16,850 nt of DNA, taken from Prolixibacteraceae bacterium. GTDB lineage: Bacteria > Bacteroidota > Bacteroidia > Bacteroidales > Prolixibacteraceae. The stretch's first letter is position 1. Each line of letters opens with the position of its first letter. Below the pieces are notes generated by a model. That model was not told where the DNA came from. It searched no databases and saw only the letters and a list, made by a program, of their open reading frames with translations. Position numbers and translations under genes: made by a program. This document shows, piece after piece, positions 1 to 6,429 of this stretch. The DNA lies in NCBI GenBank assembly GCA_023228025.1, contig JALOCD010000097.1:1-16850 (forward strand). The letters run 5' to 3'.

Positions 1-88
1 CTTGTTTTGAACTAAAAAAGGGTTTACGAAAAAGAAAAGGGCAAAATTGAAAGATTTTAGCTCTAAAATTTGTTTTTCAACATAGAAG

Positions 89-120
89 GTCACAAAGGAT
101 TCCACAAAGGGCACGAAGAG
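89..120. repeat. Short CACAAAGG-type degenerate repeat array
   Basis: Three near-tandem 9-base units (TCACAAAGG, CCACAAAGG, GCACGAAGA) lie upstream of the YceI gene. They resemble the CACAGAG units found at 15452-15652. From memory, such intergenic units are common in Bacteroidota. The rest of positions 1-170 shows no convincing reading frame. Confidence 0.5.
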
Positions 121-132
121 ATCCAAACAATA

Positions 133-178
133 ACCACACTGGTACGCTTAATATTTGTTAAGATGACCAAAGTGTGGT
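133..178. other. Interrupted hairpin upstream of the YceI gene
   Basis: ACCACACT (133-140) pairs with AGTGTGGT (171-178). Inside it GGT (141-143) pairs with ACC (166-168), and CTTAA (147-151) with TTAAG (158-162) around a six-base loop. This gives about 16 base pairs with a small internal loop and a two-base bulge. No T-run follows on the plus strand, so it is a poor rightward terminator. It could be a leader structure of the YceI mRNA, or a weak leftward terminator, since TTATTGTTT follows on the minus strand. Confidence 0.45.
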
Positions 179-230
179 AAAAATCCTAAAACTTTCCAAA
201 AACATAATCGTACAAGGAATAAAAAAGCAT

Positions 231-773
231 ATGAAAAAACTTGGTTTTCTGCTGATCAGCCTCGTATTGGTAGTCAGCACATTTGCACAAAATAAAGTTA
301 AGGTAAGTAATGTTAAGGAAGAGTCGTCCATTACTTATTCGATGAACCACCCGTTGCATTCATGGAGTGGCGAGAGCAAAGAGATCAACTCTGTTATCCT
401 GACCGATGATGCCAGAAGCACCATTTTTCAGGTGGCGGTATCTGCAAAAGTCTCTACTTTCGACAGCAAGAACGCCAACCGGGATTCTCACATGATGGAG
501 GCGACAGAAGCTTTGAAATATCCGAATGTAACCTTTGTAAGCTCTTCAGTAACCATCGATGGCGGTGATTTTACCTCATCAGGAACCATGACTTTTCATG
601 GCATCAGTCAGCCGGTCGCTTTAAAAGGAAAAATTGCCAAAGAGGGGAATAAGCTTACTTTTACAGGAAATTTCCAGCTCAAAATGACCCAATTCAAGGT
701 CGATCCGCCGTCGCTGATGGGAATCAGTACCAACGATGATTTCAAGCTTGATTTCAAAGTAGTTTATCAATAA
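231..773 (+). CDS. YceI family exported protein
   Basis: A 180-residue protein of the YceI family. These lipocalin-like beta-barrels bind isoprenoid or other amphiphilic molecules in the periplasm; the ligand here is unknown. The N-terminus MKKLGFLLISLVLVVSTFAQ is a clear signal peptide with likely cleavage after TFA. The mature part follows the family pattern: a MNHPLHSWSG segment near residues 38-47, the central SHMMEATEALKYPNVTF segment, the GTMTFHGISQPV strand near the middle, and a C-terminal KLDFKVVYQ strand. I place the start at the ATG at 231, with AAGGAAT (213-219) upstream. The frame can be extended to a GTG at 174, but those 19 residues precede the signal peptide and lie partly in a hairpin. 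The 3' end overlaps the convergent kinase gene by 7 bases. No cytochrome b561 or other common YceI partner is adjacent. Confidence 0.9.
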   Translation: MKKLGFLLISLVLVVSTFAQNKVKVSNVKEESSITYSMNHPLHSWSGESKEINSVILTDDARSTIFQVAVSAKVSTFDSKNANRDSHMMEATEALKYPNVTFVSSSVTIDGGDFTSSGTMTFHGISQPVALKGKIAKEGNKLTFTGNFQLKMTQFKVDPPSLMGISTNDDFKLDFKVVYQ

Positions 774-2431
774 TCGAAACTACTTCCTCCCAAAAATTCC
801 CTCAAAACTGAAGTTGGTGGAATCTCTGTCTCCGGAATAAAACTGAAGTAGGAGATAAAAACGATAAGCCTGGCCGCTTCCGAATATTGGGCTTCATTCT
901 CTTTGACGGTTTTGAGCAGGATGTTGGCGTATCTTTTCAAGACAGCCAACTCATAAACCAGCGCAGAGTTGAAGATGATATCGGCATTTTCCTGGTAAGG
1001 GAAAATGTACTTTTCTTCTCCACGCCGAACACTTGGCCATCGCTGGATGGTTGTTGAAGCGCTGTACCCCCTGTATTTTGCATCCCTGATCATTCTCCGC
1101 AACAACCTGTTGTCGGTGGTGGGCACGTAGGTGTGCTCATCTACAGAAATTTGAGTCAAAGCGGAGATGAATATTTTGAAACAGTTTTCAGGTTCAATCA
1201 TGGGGATTAATCCCGGGTTAAGGCCGTGAATTCCTTCAATAATCAGGATATGGTCTTTATCCATTTGCAGGTAATCCTCCTTGAAAGTCCTTTCGCCGGA
1301 TTGAAAGTCAAACCTTGGCATTTTGACCCTTTCACCCTTAAATAGTTTGACCATAACATCGTTGAAAAATTTGATATCAATCGCTTCGAGCGCCTCAAAG
1401 TCGAAAGCCCCATTTTCATCCAAAGGAGTGTGGTCACGATCCACAAAAAAATCGTCGAGCGAGATTTGTATGGCATGTAAGCCATTGACGGCCAATTGTA
1501 CGCTTAGACGTTTGCTGAATGTCGTTTTCCCGGAACTTGATGGCCCGGCGATCAATACCAGGTTTACCTTGTCGTGTTTTTCGGTGATGATGGTGGCAAT
1601 TTCGGCAATCTTCTTTTCATGTAGCGCCTCCGATACTTTGATCACATCGCCTGCCCGGCCGCTGGCCGTCATCTGGTTGAGATGGGAAATGTCGTTCACC
1701 CCCAAAAGAGCGGTGCGCTGCTTGTGTTCCCTGAAGATTCCAAATAACTTCTCCTGTTCAATGGCCGGCTCCAGTTCGTCCATGTCGTTCTGTTTAGGAA
1801 AACGCAACAGCAGTCCGTCGAAATATTTTTCCAGACCAAATGTTCCAATCTGTCCTGTCGAGATGAGTTGATGGCCGTAAAAAAAATTGTAATGACCGCC
1901 TACCTCAAAGATCGGGGCATATATCCGGCCATATCCTTTAAAGAGTTCGGCTTTCCTGGTAAGACCCTCCTGCTCGTACAGTTCGATGGCCTTTTCTGTG
2001 GGCATTGCCATACGTTCGATGGGGAGATTCTGGTGAATAAGGTTTTTCATCTCCTCTTTTATTAGCCAAATATCCTCTTCCGTAAGGGGATGGTCAAGCT
2101 CCTCAATGCTGCAATAATAACCCTTTGAGATGGCGTGGTCGATCTTCAGCCGCACCTCAGGCCAGAGATTTTTAACAGCAGCATAGAGGATGAATGAAAG
2201 TGAACGAAGATAGATCCGCTGGCCGTCACGGTTGGCGTAATTAAAAAATTCGATCCGCTTGGGTTTAACCAGTTCAAAATCCATCGGTTTCACCCTGTTG
2301 TTTACGTAGGCTCCGCAGATGGGGCCTTCAAGGGTAATACCCATTTTTTGAGCAATCTCAGAGAGGGTGGTTCCCAGCGGGAAGTTGCTGCTGGTACCCG
2401 TATTGACGCAGTAAATTTCTAAATTCTTCAT
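767..2431 (-). CDS. Nucleoside kinase with TGS and threonyl-tRNA-synthetase-like N-terminal modules
   Basis: A 554-residue cytosolic protein. Residues 1-65 read as a TGS-like domain. Residues about 72-140 resemble the second additional domain of threonyl-tRNA synthetase (for example DHPLTEEDIWLIKEEMKNL), but the HxxxH metal motif is absent: the equivalent stretch reads RSLSFILYAA. The C-terminal half is a phosphoribulokinase/uridine-kinase P-loop domain. It has Walker A GPSSSGKTT at 296-304, SLDDFF at 324-329 and IIEGIHGLN at 397-405, which match the nucleoside-phosphorylating fold. The expected role is nucleoside salvage (uridine or related) with ATP or GTP; the exact substrate cannot be read. 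It starts at an ATG (2429-2431) without an obvious ribosome site. It stands alone, with repeats upstream and a convergent neighbour downstream. Confidence 0.88.
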   Translation of the reverse strand: MKNLEIYCVNTGTSSNFPLGTTLSEIAQKMGITLEGPICGAYVNNRVKPMDFELVKPKRIEFFNYANRDGQRIYLRSLSFILYAAVKNLWPEVRLKIDHAISKGYYCSIEELDHPLTEEDIWLIKEEMKNLIHQNLPIERMAMPTEKAIELYEQEGLTRKAELFKGYGRIYAPIFEVGGHYNFFYGHQLISTGQIGTFGLEKYFDGLLLRFPKQNDMDELEPAIEQEKLFGIFREHKQRTALLGVNDISHLNQMTASGRAGDVIKVSEALHEKKIAEIATIITEKHDKVNLVLIAGPSSSGKTTFSKRLSVQLAVNGLHAIQISLDDFFVDRDHTPLDENGAFDFEALEAIDIKFFNDVMVKLFKGERVKMPRFDFQSGERTFKEDYLQMDKDHILIIEGIHGLNPGLIPMIEPENCFKIFISALTQISVDEHTYVPTTDNRLLRRMIRDAKYRGYSASTTIQRWPSVRRGEEKYIFPYQENADIIFNSALVYELAVLKRYANILLKTVKENEAQYSEAARLIVFISYFSFIPETEIPPTSVLREFLGGSSFDY

Positions 2432-2510
2432 AACGGATTAATTGACAATTTCGTAAACAACTTTAACTGAAAAAAATTATAAAATTTATCATTGTTGTCC
2501 GGTAAAAAAA

Positions 2511-2686
2511 ACTTTATCCGCTACGCGGAAATATAACTTTGTCTCATACACTTTTTCTACAATACTTTATCCGCTACGCGGAAGTTTCTTTGTTGTGTTT
2601 TGACTAACTTTAGAGAGTTAAATTATTGTAATACAATTAGATCATAAAGTTCTTCTTCCGCGTAGCGGATAAAGTATTGTAGAAAA
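2511..2686. repeat. REP-doublet-like element: direct and inverted copies of a GTA-loop hairpin
   Basis: A 20-base unit beginning ACTTTATCCGC and ending GCGGAA occurs at 2511-2530 and again at 2564-2583. An inverted copy sits near 2656-2675. The second and third copies are part of a longer perfect inverted repeat, arms 2553-2584 and 2655-2686 (32 bases each), with a 70-base spacer. Each unit contains a mini-hairpin, TCCGC-TAC-GCGGA. The spacer holds another small stem, ATTGT-AAT-ACAAT (2625-2637). The layout resembles REPIN-type doublets mobilised by RAYT transposases elsewhere. No such transposase is in the window. The rest of the 2432-2886 gap holds only a small hairpin at 2708-2720 and the terminator at 2836-2863. 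Confidence 0.8.
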
Positions 2687-2707
2687 TCATATCCTGCAGA
2701 GCCCTTT

Positions 2708-2720
2708 ACCTCGTAGAGGT
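2708..2720. repeat. Small ACCTC-GTA-GAGGT hairpin
   Basis: A perfect 5-base stem around a GTA loop. The design (stem, GTA, stem) matches the hairpin core of the larger element just to the left, but the stem bases differ. It may be a related short palindromic repeat or chance. Confidence 0.4.
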
Positions 2721-2835
2721 TAAACAAATCAAGCCTTTCAGGGATTACTAAATATTTAACAGAACACCTTTGAAAATTTGAACAGTTTCTCAAATTTACA
2801 GAAAAATCAGACCGGATGATTTGTGTGGCATAAAA

Positions 2836-2863
2836 AAAGCCCCGGGGGAAAATCCGGGACTTT
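2836..2863 (-). terminator. Rho-independent terminator of the thioredoxin/membrane-protein operon
   Basis: On the minus strand AAAGTCCCGG pairs with CCGGGGCTTT around TTTTCCCC-type loop bases and is followed by a T-run. One pair is a G-U wobble that exists only on the minus-strand RNA; the plus strand would have an A-C mismatch. This orients the terminator. It lies 24 bases after the stop codon of the 80-residue protein. Confidence 0.85.
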
Positions 2864-2886
2864 ATTTGAATGATCGCTTATAGCAA

Positions 2887-3129
2887 TTATTTGTTGTCGA
2901 TTTTGCTTTCCAGTTCATCGAGACGGTCGTTGGCCGAATGCACCATCATGGTAATGCGGACAAAGGGACCTGCCAATAAAAACAAAGCCAGTGAAACGGC
3001 AAAACCATGCCATGCATAGGGCTCACCGGTGTGCATCAAACTGCACACGATACCGGAAAGACCAATCAGTGCTGCGATAATACCTCCCGGTACACCCAGC
3101 GGACACCTTAGTTTTTTCTTTGTTGCCAT
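2887..3129 (-). CDS. Small two-helix membrane protein of unknown function
   Basis: An 80-residue protein I do not recognise. It has a basic N-terminus (MATKKKLR), a first hydrophobic helix at about 12-32, a second at about 41-63, and a charged helical tail (NDRLDELESKIDNK). The positive-inside pattern suggests a cytoplasmic N-terminus and tail. Cys9 sits just before the first helix and Cys29 inside its far end; His33 and His41 lie in the loop. The ATG (3127-3129) begins two bases after the stop of the thioredoxin-like gene, so the two are almost certainly co-transcribed. The common terminator follows. A role as a membrane partner or substrate of the redox protein is possible, but that rests on neighbourhood only. 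Confidence 0.75.
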   Translation of the reverse strand: MATKKKLRCPLGVPGGIIAALIGLSGIVCSLMHTGEPYAWHGFAVSLALFLLAGPFVRITMMVHSANDRLDELESKIDNK

Positions 3130-3131
3130 AC

Positions 3132-3401
3132 TCAGTAAGTTTTAAGTTTATTTATCAAATCTTGTTTCGAAGGTACTTCCCTGAAAACAATTTTATCATC
3201 AATCAAAAGAGTTGGTACAGCGTAAATTCCTAGTTTCATGGTTCTTATCATACCTGAAGGCATATTGGCCAGTGTAGTTTCGAACTTGAACTTCTCTCCA
3301 AACTCAGGTAAAACCTCCTTTAGCATGCGCTTCATTGTCCTGCAGTTTGGGCAGGTTAAAGTATAAAACATTTCGATAACAATGGGATCTTTTTCCTTCA
3401 T
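3132..3401 (-). CDS. Thioredoxin-like small redox protein (CPNC)
   Basis: An 89-residue minimal thioredoxin/glutaredoxin-fold protein. The CPNC active site is at 17-20 after the first strand (IVIEMFYTLT), and the cis-proline motif VPT is at 62-64, followed by LLIDDK and a short C-terminal helix. It has no signal peptide and no membrane segment, so it should act in the cytoplasm. Its length and motif spacing are closer to small thioredoxins of the archaeal Mj0307 or redox-active disulfide protein type than to the 105-residue TrxA. It is the first gene of a two-gene unit with the 80-residue membrane protein and has a TAACTTTG promoter box about 25 bases upstream. The physiological substrate is unknown. 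Confidence 0.85.
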   Translation of the reverse strand: MKEKDPIVIEMFYTLTCPNCRTMKRMLKEVLPEFGEKFKFETTLANMPSGMIRTMKLGIYAVPTLLIDDKIVFREVPSKQDLINKLKTY

Positions 3402-3426
3402 ATTAATTCTAACGAGTTTAAAGCTT

Positions 3427-3434
3427 CAAAGTTA
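3427..3434 (-). promoter_or_regulatory. Promoter -7 box of the thioredoxin operon
   Basis: The minus strand reads TAACTTTG, a perfect match to the Bacteroidota -7 consensus TAnnTTTG. It lies about 25 bases upstream of the thioredoxin-like ATG. No TTG appears at the usual -33 distance. The flanks (TTG-TAACTTTG-AA without gaps) are identical over 13 bases to the pfkA promoter box. Confidence 0.55.
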
Positions 3435-3451
3435 CAAGGAAAAAGAAGGAT

Positions 3452-3588
3452 AAAGGATAAAGTAAAAAGGATAAAGTAGAAGACGCCGTAATGTTGATTT
3501 GATGCATCTTATACTTTAGGAGCGATGAGAAATTGATCAATTCAGTCCGAATGCCACTTTATCCTTTATCCTTTTTACTTTATCCTTT
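3452..3588. repeat. 25-base inverted repeat downstream of and overlapping the end of uvrA
   Basis: The arms 3452-3476 and 3564-3588 are perfect reverse complements over 25 bases. Each is made of GGATAAAG-like units, with extra units on one side of each arm. The spacer is 87 bases. The right arm reaches into uvrA and supplies its last two codons and its TAA stop. Paired RNA downstream of uvrA could protect or end the transcript, although no T-run directly follows. Confidence 0.75.
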
Positions 3589-6411
3589 TTTTGAAAGCTC
3601 CTCTTTCAAATATTTCGCCGTATACGAATCCTCATTTTTCACCAACTGCTCTGGCGTTCCGCTGCAAAGCAGCCTTCCTCCTTCGCGTCCTCCTTCCGGA
3701 CCGATGTCGATGATGTGATCGGCCATTTTAATCACTTCCATGTTGTGTTCGATCACGATGACCGTATTTCCCCGCTCGACGAGTTTGTTGAGGACGTCCA
3801 GTAAGACGCGGATGTCTTCAAAATGCAATCCTGTAGTTGGTTCGTCGAGGATGTAAAGGGTCCGGCCGGTATCCCTTTTGCTGAGTTCGGTGGCAAGTTT
3901 TACGCGCTGCGCTTCACCACCGGATAGCGTCGTTGAAGCCTGGCCAAGGGTAATGTAACCCAGGCCAACCTCATCGATGGTTCTCAATTTATGGGAGATG
4001 GCAGGAATATTTTCGAAAAAGGTAACCCCTTGCTGGATGGTCATATCCAACACATCGCTGATCGACTTTCCTTTGTACCTGATCTCTAGGGTTTCGCGGT
4101 TGTAACGCCTGCCGTTGCATTTGTCGCAGTGAACATATACATCGGGAAGAAAATTCATCTCGATGGTTTTCAGTCCGGCCCCTTCGCAGGCCTCGCATCG
4201 GCCTCCTTTCACATTGAAGGAGAACCGGCCTGGCTTGTATCCCCTGATCTTGGCTTCCGGTAACAGGGTAAAAAGTGTCCTGATTTCCGTGAAGACGCCA
4301 CAGTAGGTCACAGGATTTGACCGGGGTGTCCGTCCGATGGGCGACTGGTCTACCTGTACCACCTTGTCAAGATGCTCTATCCCAACGATTGACTGGTATG
4401 CCAATGGATCGTCGAGTGATTTGTAAAAATGTTGGCTCAGGATCGGAAGCAGCGTTTCGTTGATCAGAGTAGATTTTCCGCTACCGGATACACCCGTCAC
4501 ACAGATAAATTTTCCTAGCGGGAAATCTACATCGATCGACTTCAGGTTGTTGCCAGAGGCCCCTTTGAGCGACAATATTTTTCCATTTCCCGCCCTCCTT
4601 ATTTTTGGAACGCTGATCTCTTTTTTTCCCGTCAGGTAGTGCGAAGTGAGTGTGTCAATTTTCAATACTTCTGCGGGGGTCCCTGCTGCAACAACCTCAC
4701 CACCGAATCGGCCTGCATGTGGGCCCATGTCGATCAGGTAGTCGGCCTGCAGCATCATGTCGCGGTCGTGTTCGACCACGATGACCGAGTTGCCGGTGTC
4801 GCGCAGTTGCTGAAGTGACCGGATCAGCCGCAGGTTATCGCGGTGGTGGAGCCCGATGCTGGGCTCATCCAAAATGTAAAGCACGTTGACGAGCTGTGAG
4901 CCGATCTGGGTAGCCAGCCGGATTCGTTGCGATTCGCCGCCCGAAAGGGTTGCTGAGGGACGGTCGAGGGAGAGGTAGTTCAATCCGACATCCAGCAGGA
5001 AACTCAACCGGGTAACGATCTCCTTGTTCACTTCGGAGGCAATCTGCAGTTGCCGCTTGCCCATCCGCTCCCCAATGCCGGTAAAAAAAGCAGAGAGTTC
5101 ACTGATATCCATCATGGCCAGTTCAGCGATATTTTTTCCGTCAATTTTGAAGTGAAGCGGTTCCTTTTGCAACCTTTGACCGTTGCATTCGGGGCATTTG
5201 CACGTTTTGTGAAACTGATCGGCCCATTTCTGGGCGCTTTTCGAGAGGTTATCGCTCTTTTCGTTCACCACATATTTGACAATCCCTTCGTAGGTCATGG
5301 TGTATTCGATGGAGCTGCCAAGCGGCGAATTTTTCAACTGTATCCGCTCCCCGGTACCATGCAGGATGGCATTCAGCGTCTCTTCATCAATCTCGCCGAC
5401 TGGCATTTTCAATGTGAAGTGGTATTTCTCGGCCAGAGCCTCCAATTGCCAGAAGATGAGGGTATTCTTGTAGGGCCCCAATGGCGCAATACCACACTGA
5501 ATGATTGAAAGAGACGGATCCGGGATAATTCTGGCATAATCGATCTCGTTGATTTCACCAAGTCCGTTGCATTTTTGGCAGGCGCCCTGGGGGGAGTTGA
5601 ATGAGAAACTGTGCGGCGCGGGATCGTTGTAGGAGATGCCGGTGGTGGGGCACATCAGGTGACGGGAAAAATAGCGGACGGATCCGGCATCAGGATCCAG
5701 GATCATGACAATTCCCTCACCATGTTTCATGGCCCTATCCAGGGATTCGCGGAGACGTTTCCGGTCTTTTTCTTCAACCACCAGTTTGTCAATCACCATT
5801 TCGATGTGGTGGCTCTTGTACCTGTCAACTTTGTACCCATGCGTCAGCTCGACAATCTCCCCATCCACCCGTGCATGCAGAAATCCGCGTCTGCGAATCT
5901 GTTCGAAGAGTTCACGGTAGTGCCCTTTCCTCCCTTTCACAATAGGAGCCAGCAGGATGGTACGTTTGTTGTTGTAATTTTCGAGAATAAGGTCGATGAT
6001 CTGATCATCGCTGTATTTCACCATCTTTTCGCCGGTGTTGTAGGAGAAGGCTTCTCCTGCACGGGCAAATAACAGACGGAGGAAATCGTAGATCTCAGTG
6101 ACCGTTCCGACTGTCGACCGGGGGTTTTTGTTGGTTGTCTTTTGTTCAATTGAAATGACGGGGCTCAATCCGGTGATCTCGTCCACATCTGGCCGTTCCA
6201 TATTGCCAAGAAAGCTTCTGGCGTATGCCGAGAAGGTCTCGATGTACCTTCTTTGCCCTTCGGCATAAATGGTGTCGAAGGCGAGCGAAGATTTCCCGCT
6301 TCCACTCAATCCGGTGATAACAGTCAGCTTGTTACGCGGAATTTCGACAGTAATATTTTTCAGGTTATGCTCACGGGCTCCCCTTACAACAATTTTCTCT
6401 TCGCCGTCCAT
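3580..6411 (-). CDS. uvrA: Excinuclease ABC subunit A
   Basis: UvrA, the damage-recognition ATPase of nucleotide excision repair, which loads UvrB onto DNA. The protein is 943 residues from the ATG at 6409-6411, normal for the family. It has two ABC modules: Walker A GLSGSGKSS at 34-42 with signature LSGGESQ at 489-495, and Walker A GVSGSGKST at 640-648 with signature LSGGEAQ at 829-835. Both are followed by LDEP Walker B motifs. The C-terminal zinc module has all four cysteines (739, 742, 762, 765). The first zinc module is incomplete: C254 is followed by Thr at 257 where a second Cys is usual, while C278 and C281 remain. The frame can be extended five codons to a TTG at 6426, which I reject. 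The gene lies 18 bases after the transglycosylase gene, in one unit. Its last codons and stop lie in a repeat. Confidence 0.97.
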   Translation of the reverse strand: MDGEEKIVVRGAREHNLKNITVEIPRNKLTVITGLSGSGKSSLAFDTIYAEGQRRYIETFSAYARSFLGNMERPDVDEITGLSPVISIEQKTTNKNPRSTVGTVTEIYDFLRLLFARAGEAFSYNTGEKMVKYSDDQIIDLILENYNNKRTILLAPIVKGRKGHYRELFEQIRRRGFLHARVDGEIVELTHGYKVDRYKSHHIEMVIDKLVVEEKDRKRLRESLDRAMKHGEGIVMILDPDAGSVRYFSRHLMCPTTGISYNDPAPHSFSFNSPQGACQKCNGLGEINEIDYARIIPDPSLSIIQCGIAPLGPYKNTLIFWQLEALAEKYHFTLKMPVGEIDEETLNAILHGTGERIQLKNSPLGSSIEYTMTYEGIVKYVVNEKSDNLSKSAQKWADQFHKTCKCPECNGQRLQKEPLHFKIDGKNIAELAMMDISELSAFFTGIGERMGKRQLQIASEVNKEIVTRLSFLLDVGLNYLSLDRPSATLSGGESQRIRLATQIGSQLVNVLYILDEPSIGLHHRDNLRLIRSLQQLRDTGNSVIVVEHDRDMMLQADYLIDMGPHAGRFGGEVVAAGTPAEVLKIDTLTSHYLTGKKEISVPKIRRAGNGKILSLKGASGNNLKSIDVDFPLGKFICVTGVSGSGKSTLINETLLPILSQHFYKSLDDPLAYQSIVGIEHLDKVVQVDQSPIGRTPRSNPVTYCGVFTEIRTLFTLLPEAKIRGYKPGRFSFNVKGGRCEACEGAGLKTIEMNFLPDVYVHCDKCNGRRYNRETLEIRYKGKSISDVLDMTIQQGVTFFENIPAISHKLRTIDEVGLGYITLGQASTTLSGGEAQRVKLATELSKRDTGRTLYILDEPTTGLHFEDIRVLLDVLNKLVERGNTVIVIEHNMEVIKMADHIIDIGPEGGREGGRLLCSGTPEQLVKNEDSYTAKYLKEELSKKG

Positions 6412-6429
6412 GAAATGATCTTTCAATTA

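Noticed and set aside
174..230. Longer YceI start at a GTG
   Set aside because: It would add 19 residues before a good signal peptide, and part of it lies in a hairpin; the ATG at 231 has AAGGAAT upstream.
1323..1871. 182-residue plus-strand frame inside the kinase gene
   Set aside because: Antisense to a conserved kinase domain; serine-rich, no recognisable fold or start context.
2534..2541. Plus-strand TAACTTTG box in the repeat region
   Set aside because: No plus-strand gene follows and no -33 TTG is at the right distance, so chance is likely.
3590..3610. TTTGAAAG/CTTTCAAA hairpin at the end of uvrA as a terminator
   Set aside because: On the minus strand it is followed by A-rich, not T-rich, sequence, and it encodes the conserved-length C-terminus.
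5050..6072. Two plus-strand frames of about 150 residues opposite uvrA
   Set aside because: They are antisense shadows of the conserved UvrA sequence with no family features.
6412..6426. uvrA start at TTG 6426
   Set aside because: The extra five codons are not part of the conserved N-terminus, and an ATG follows at 6411.
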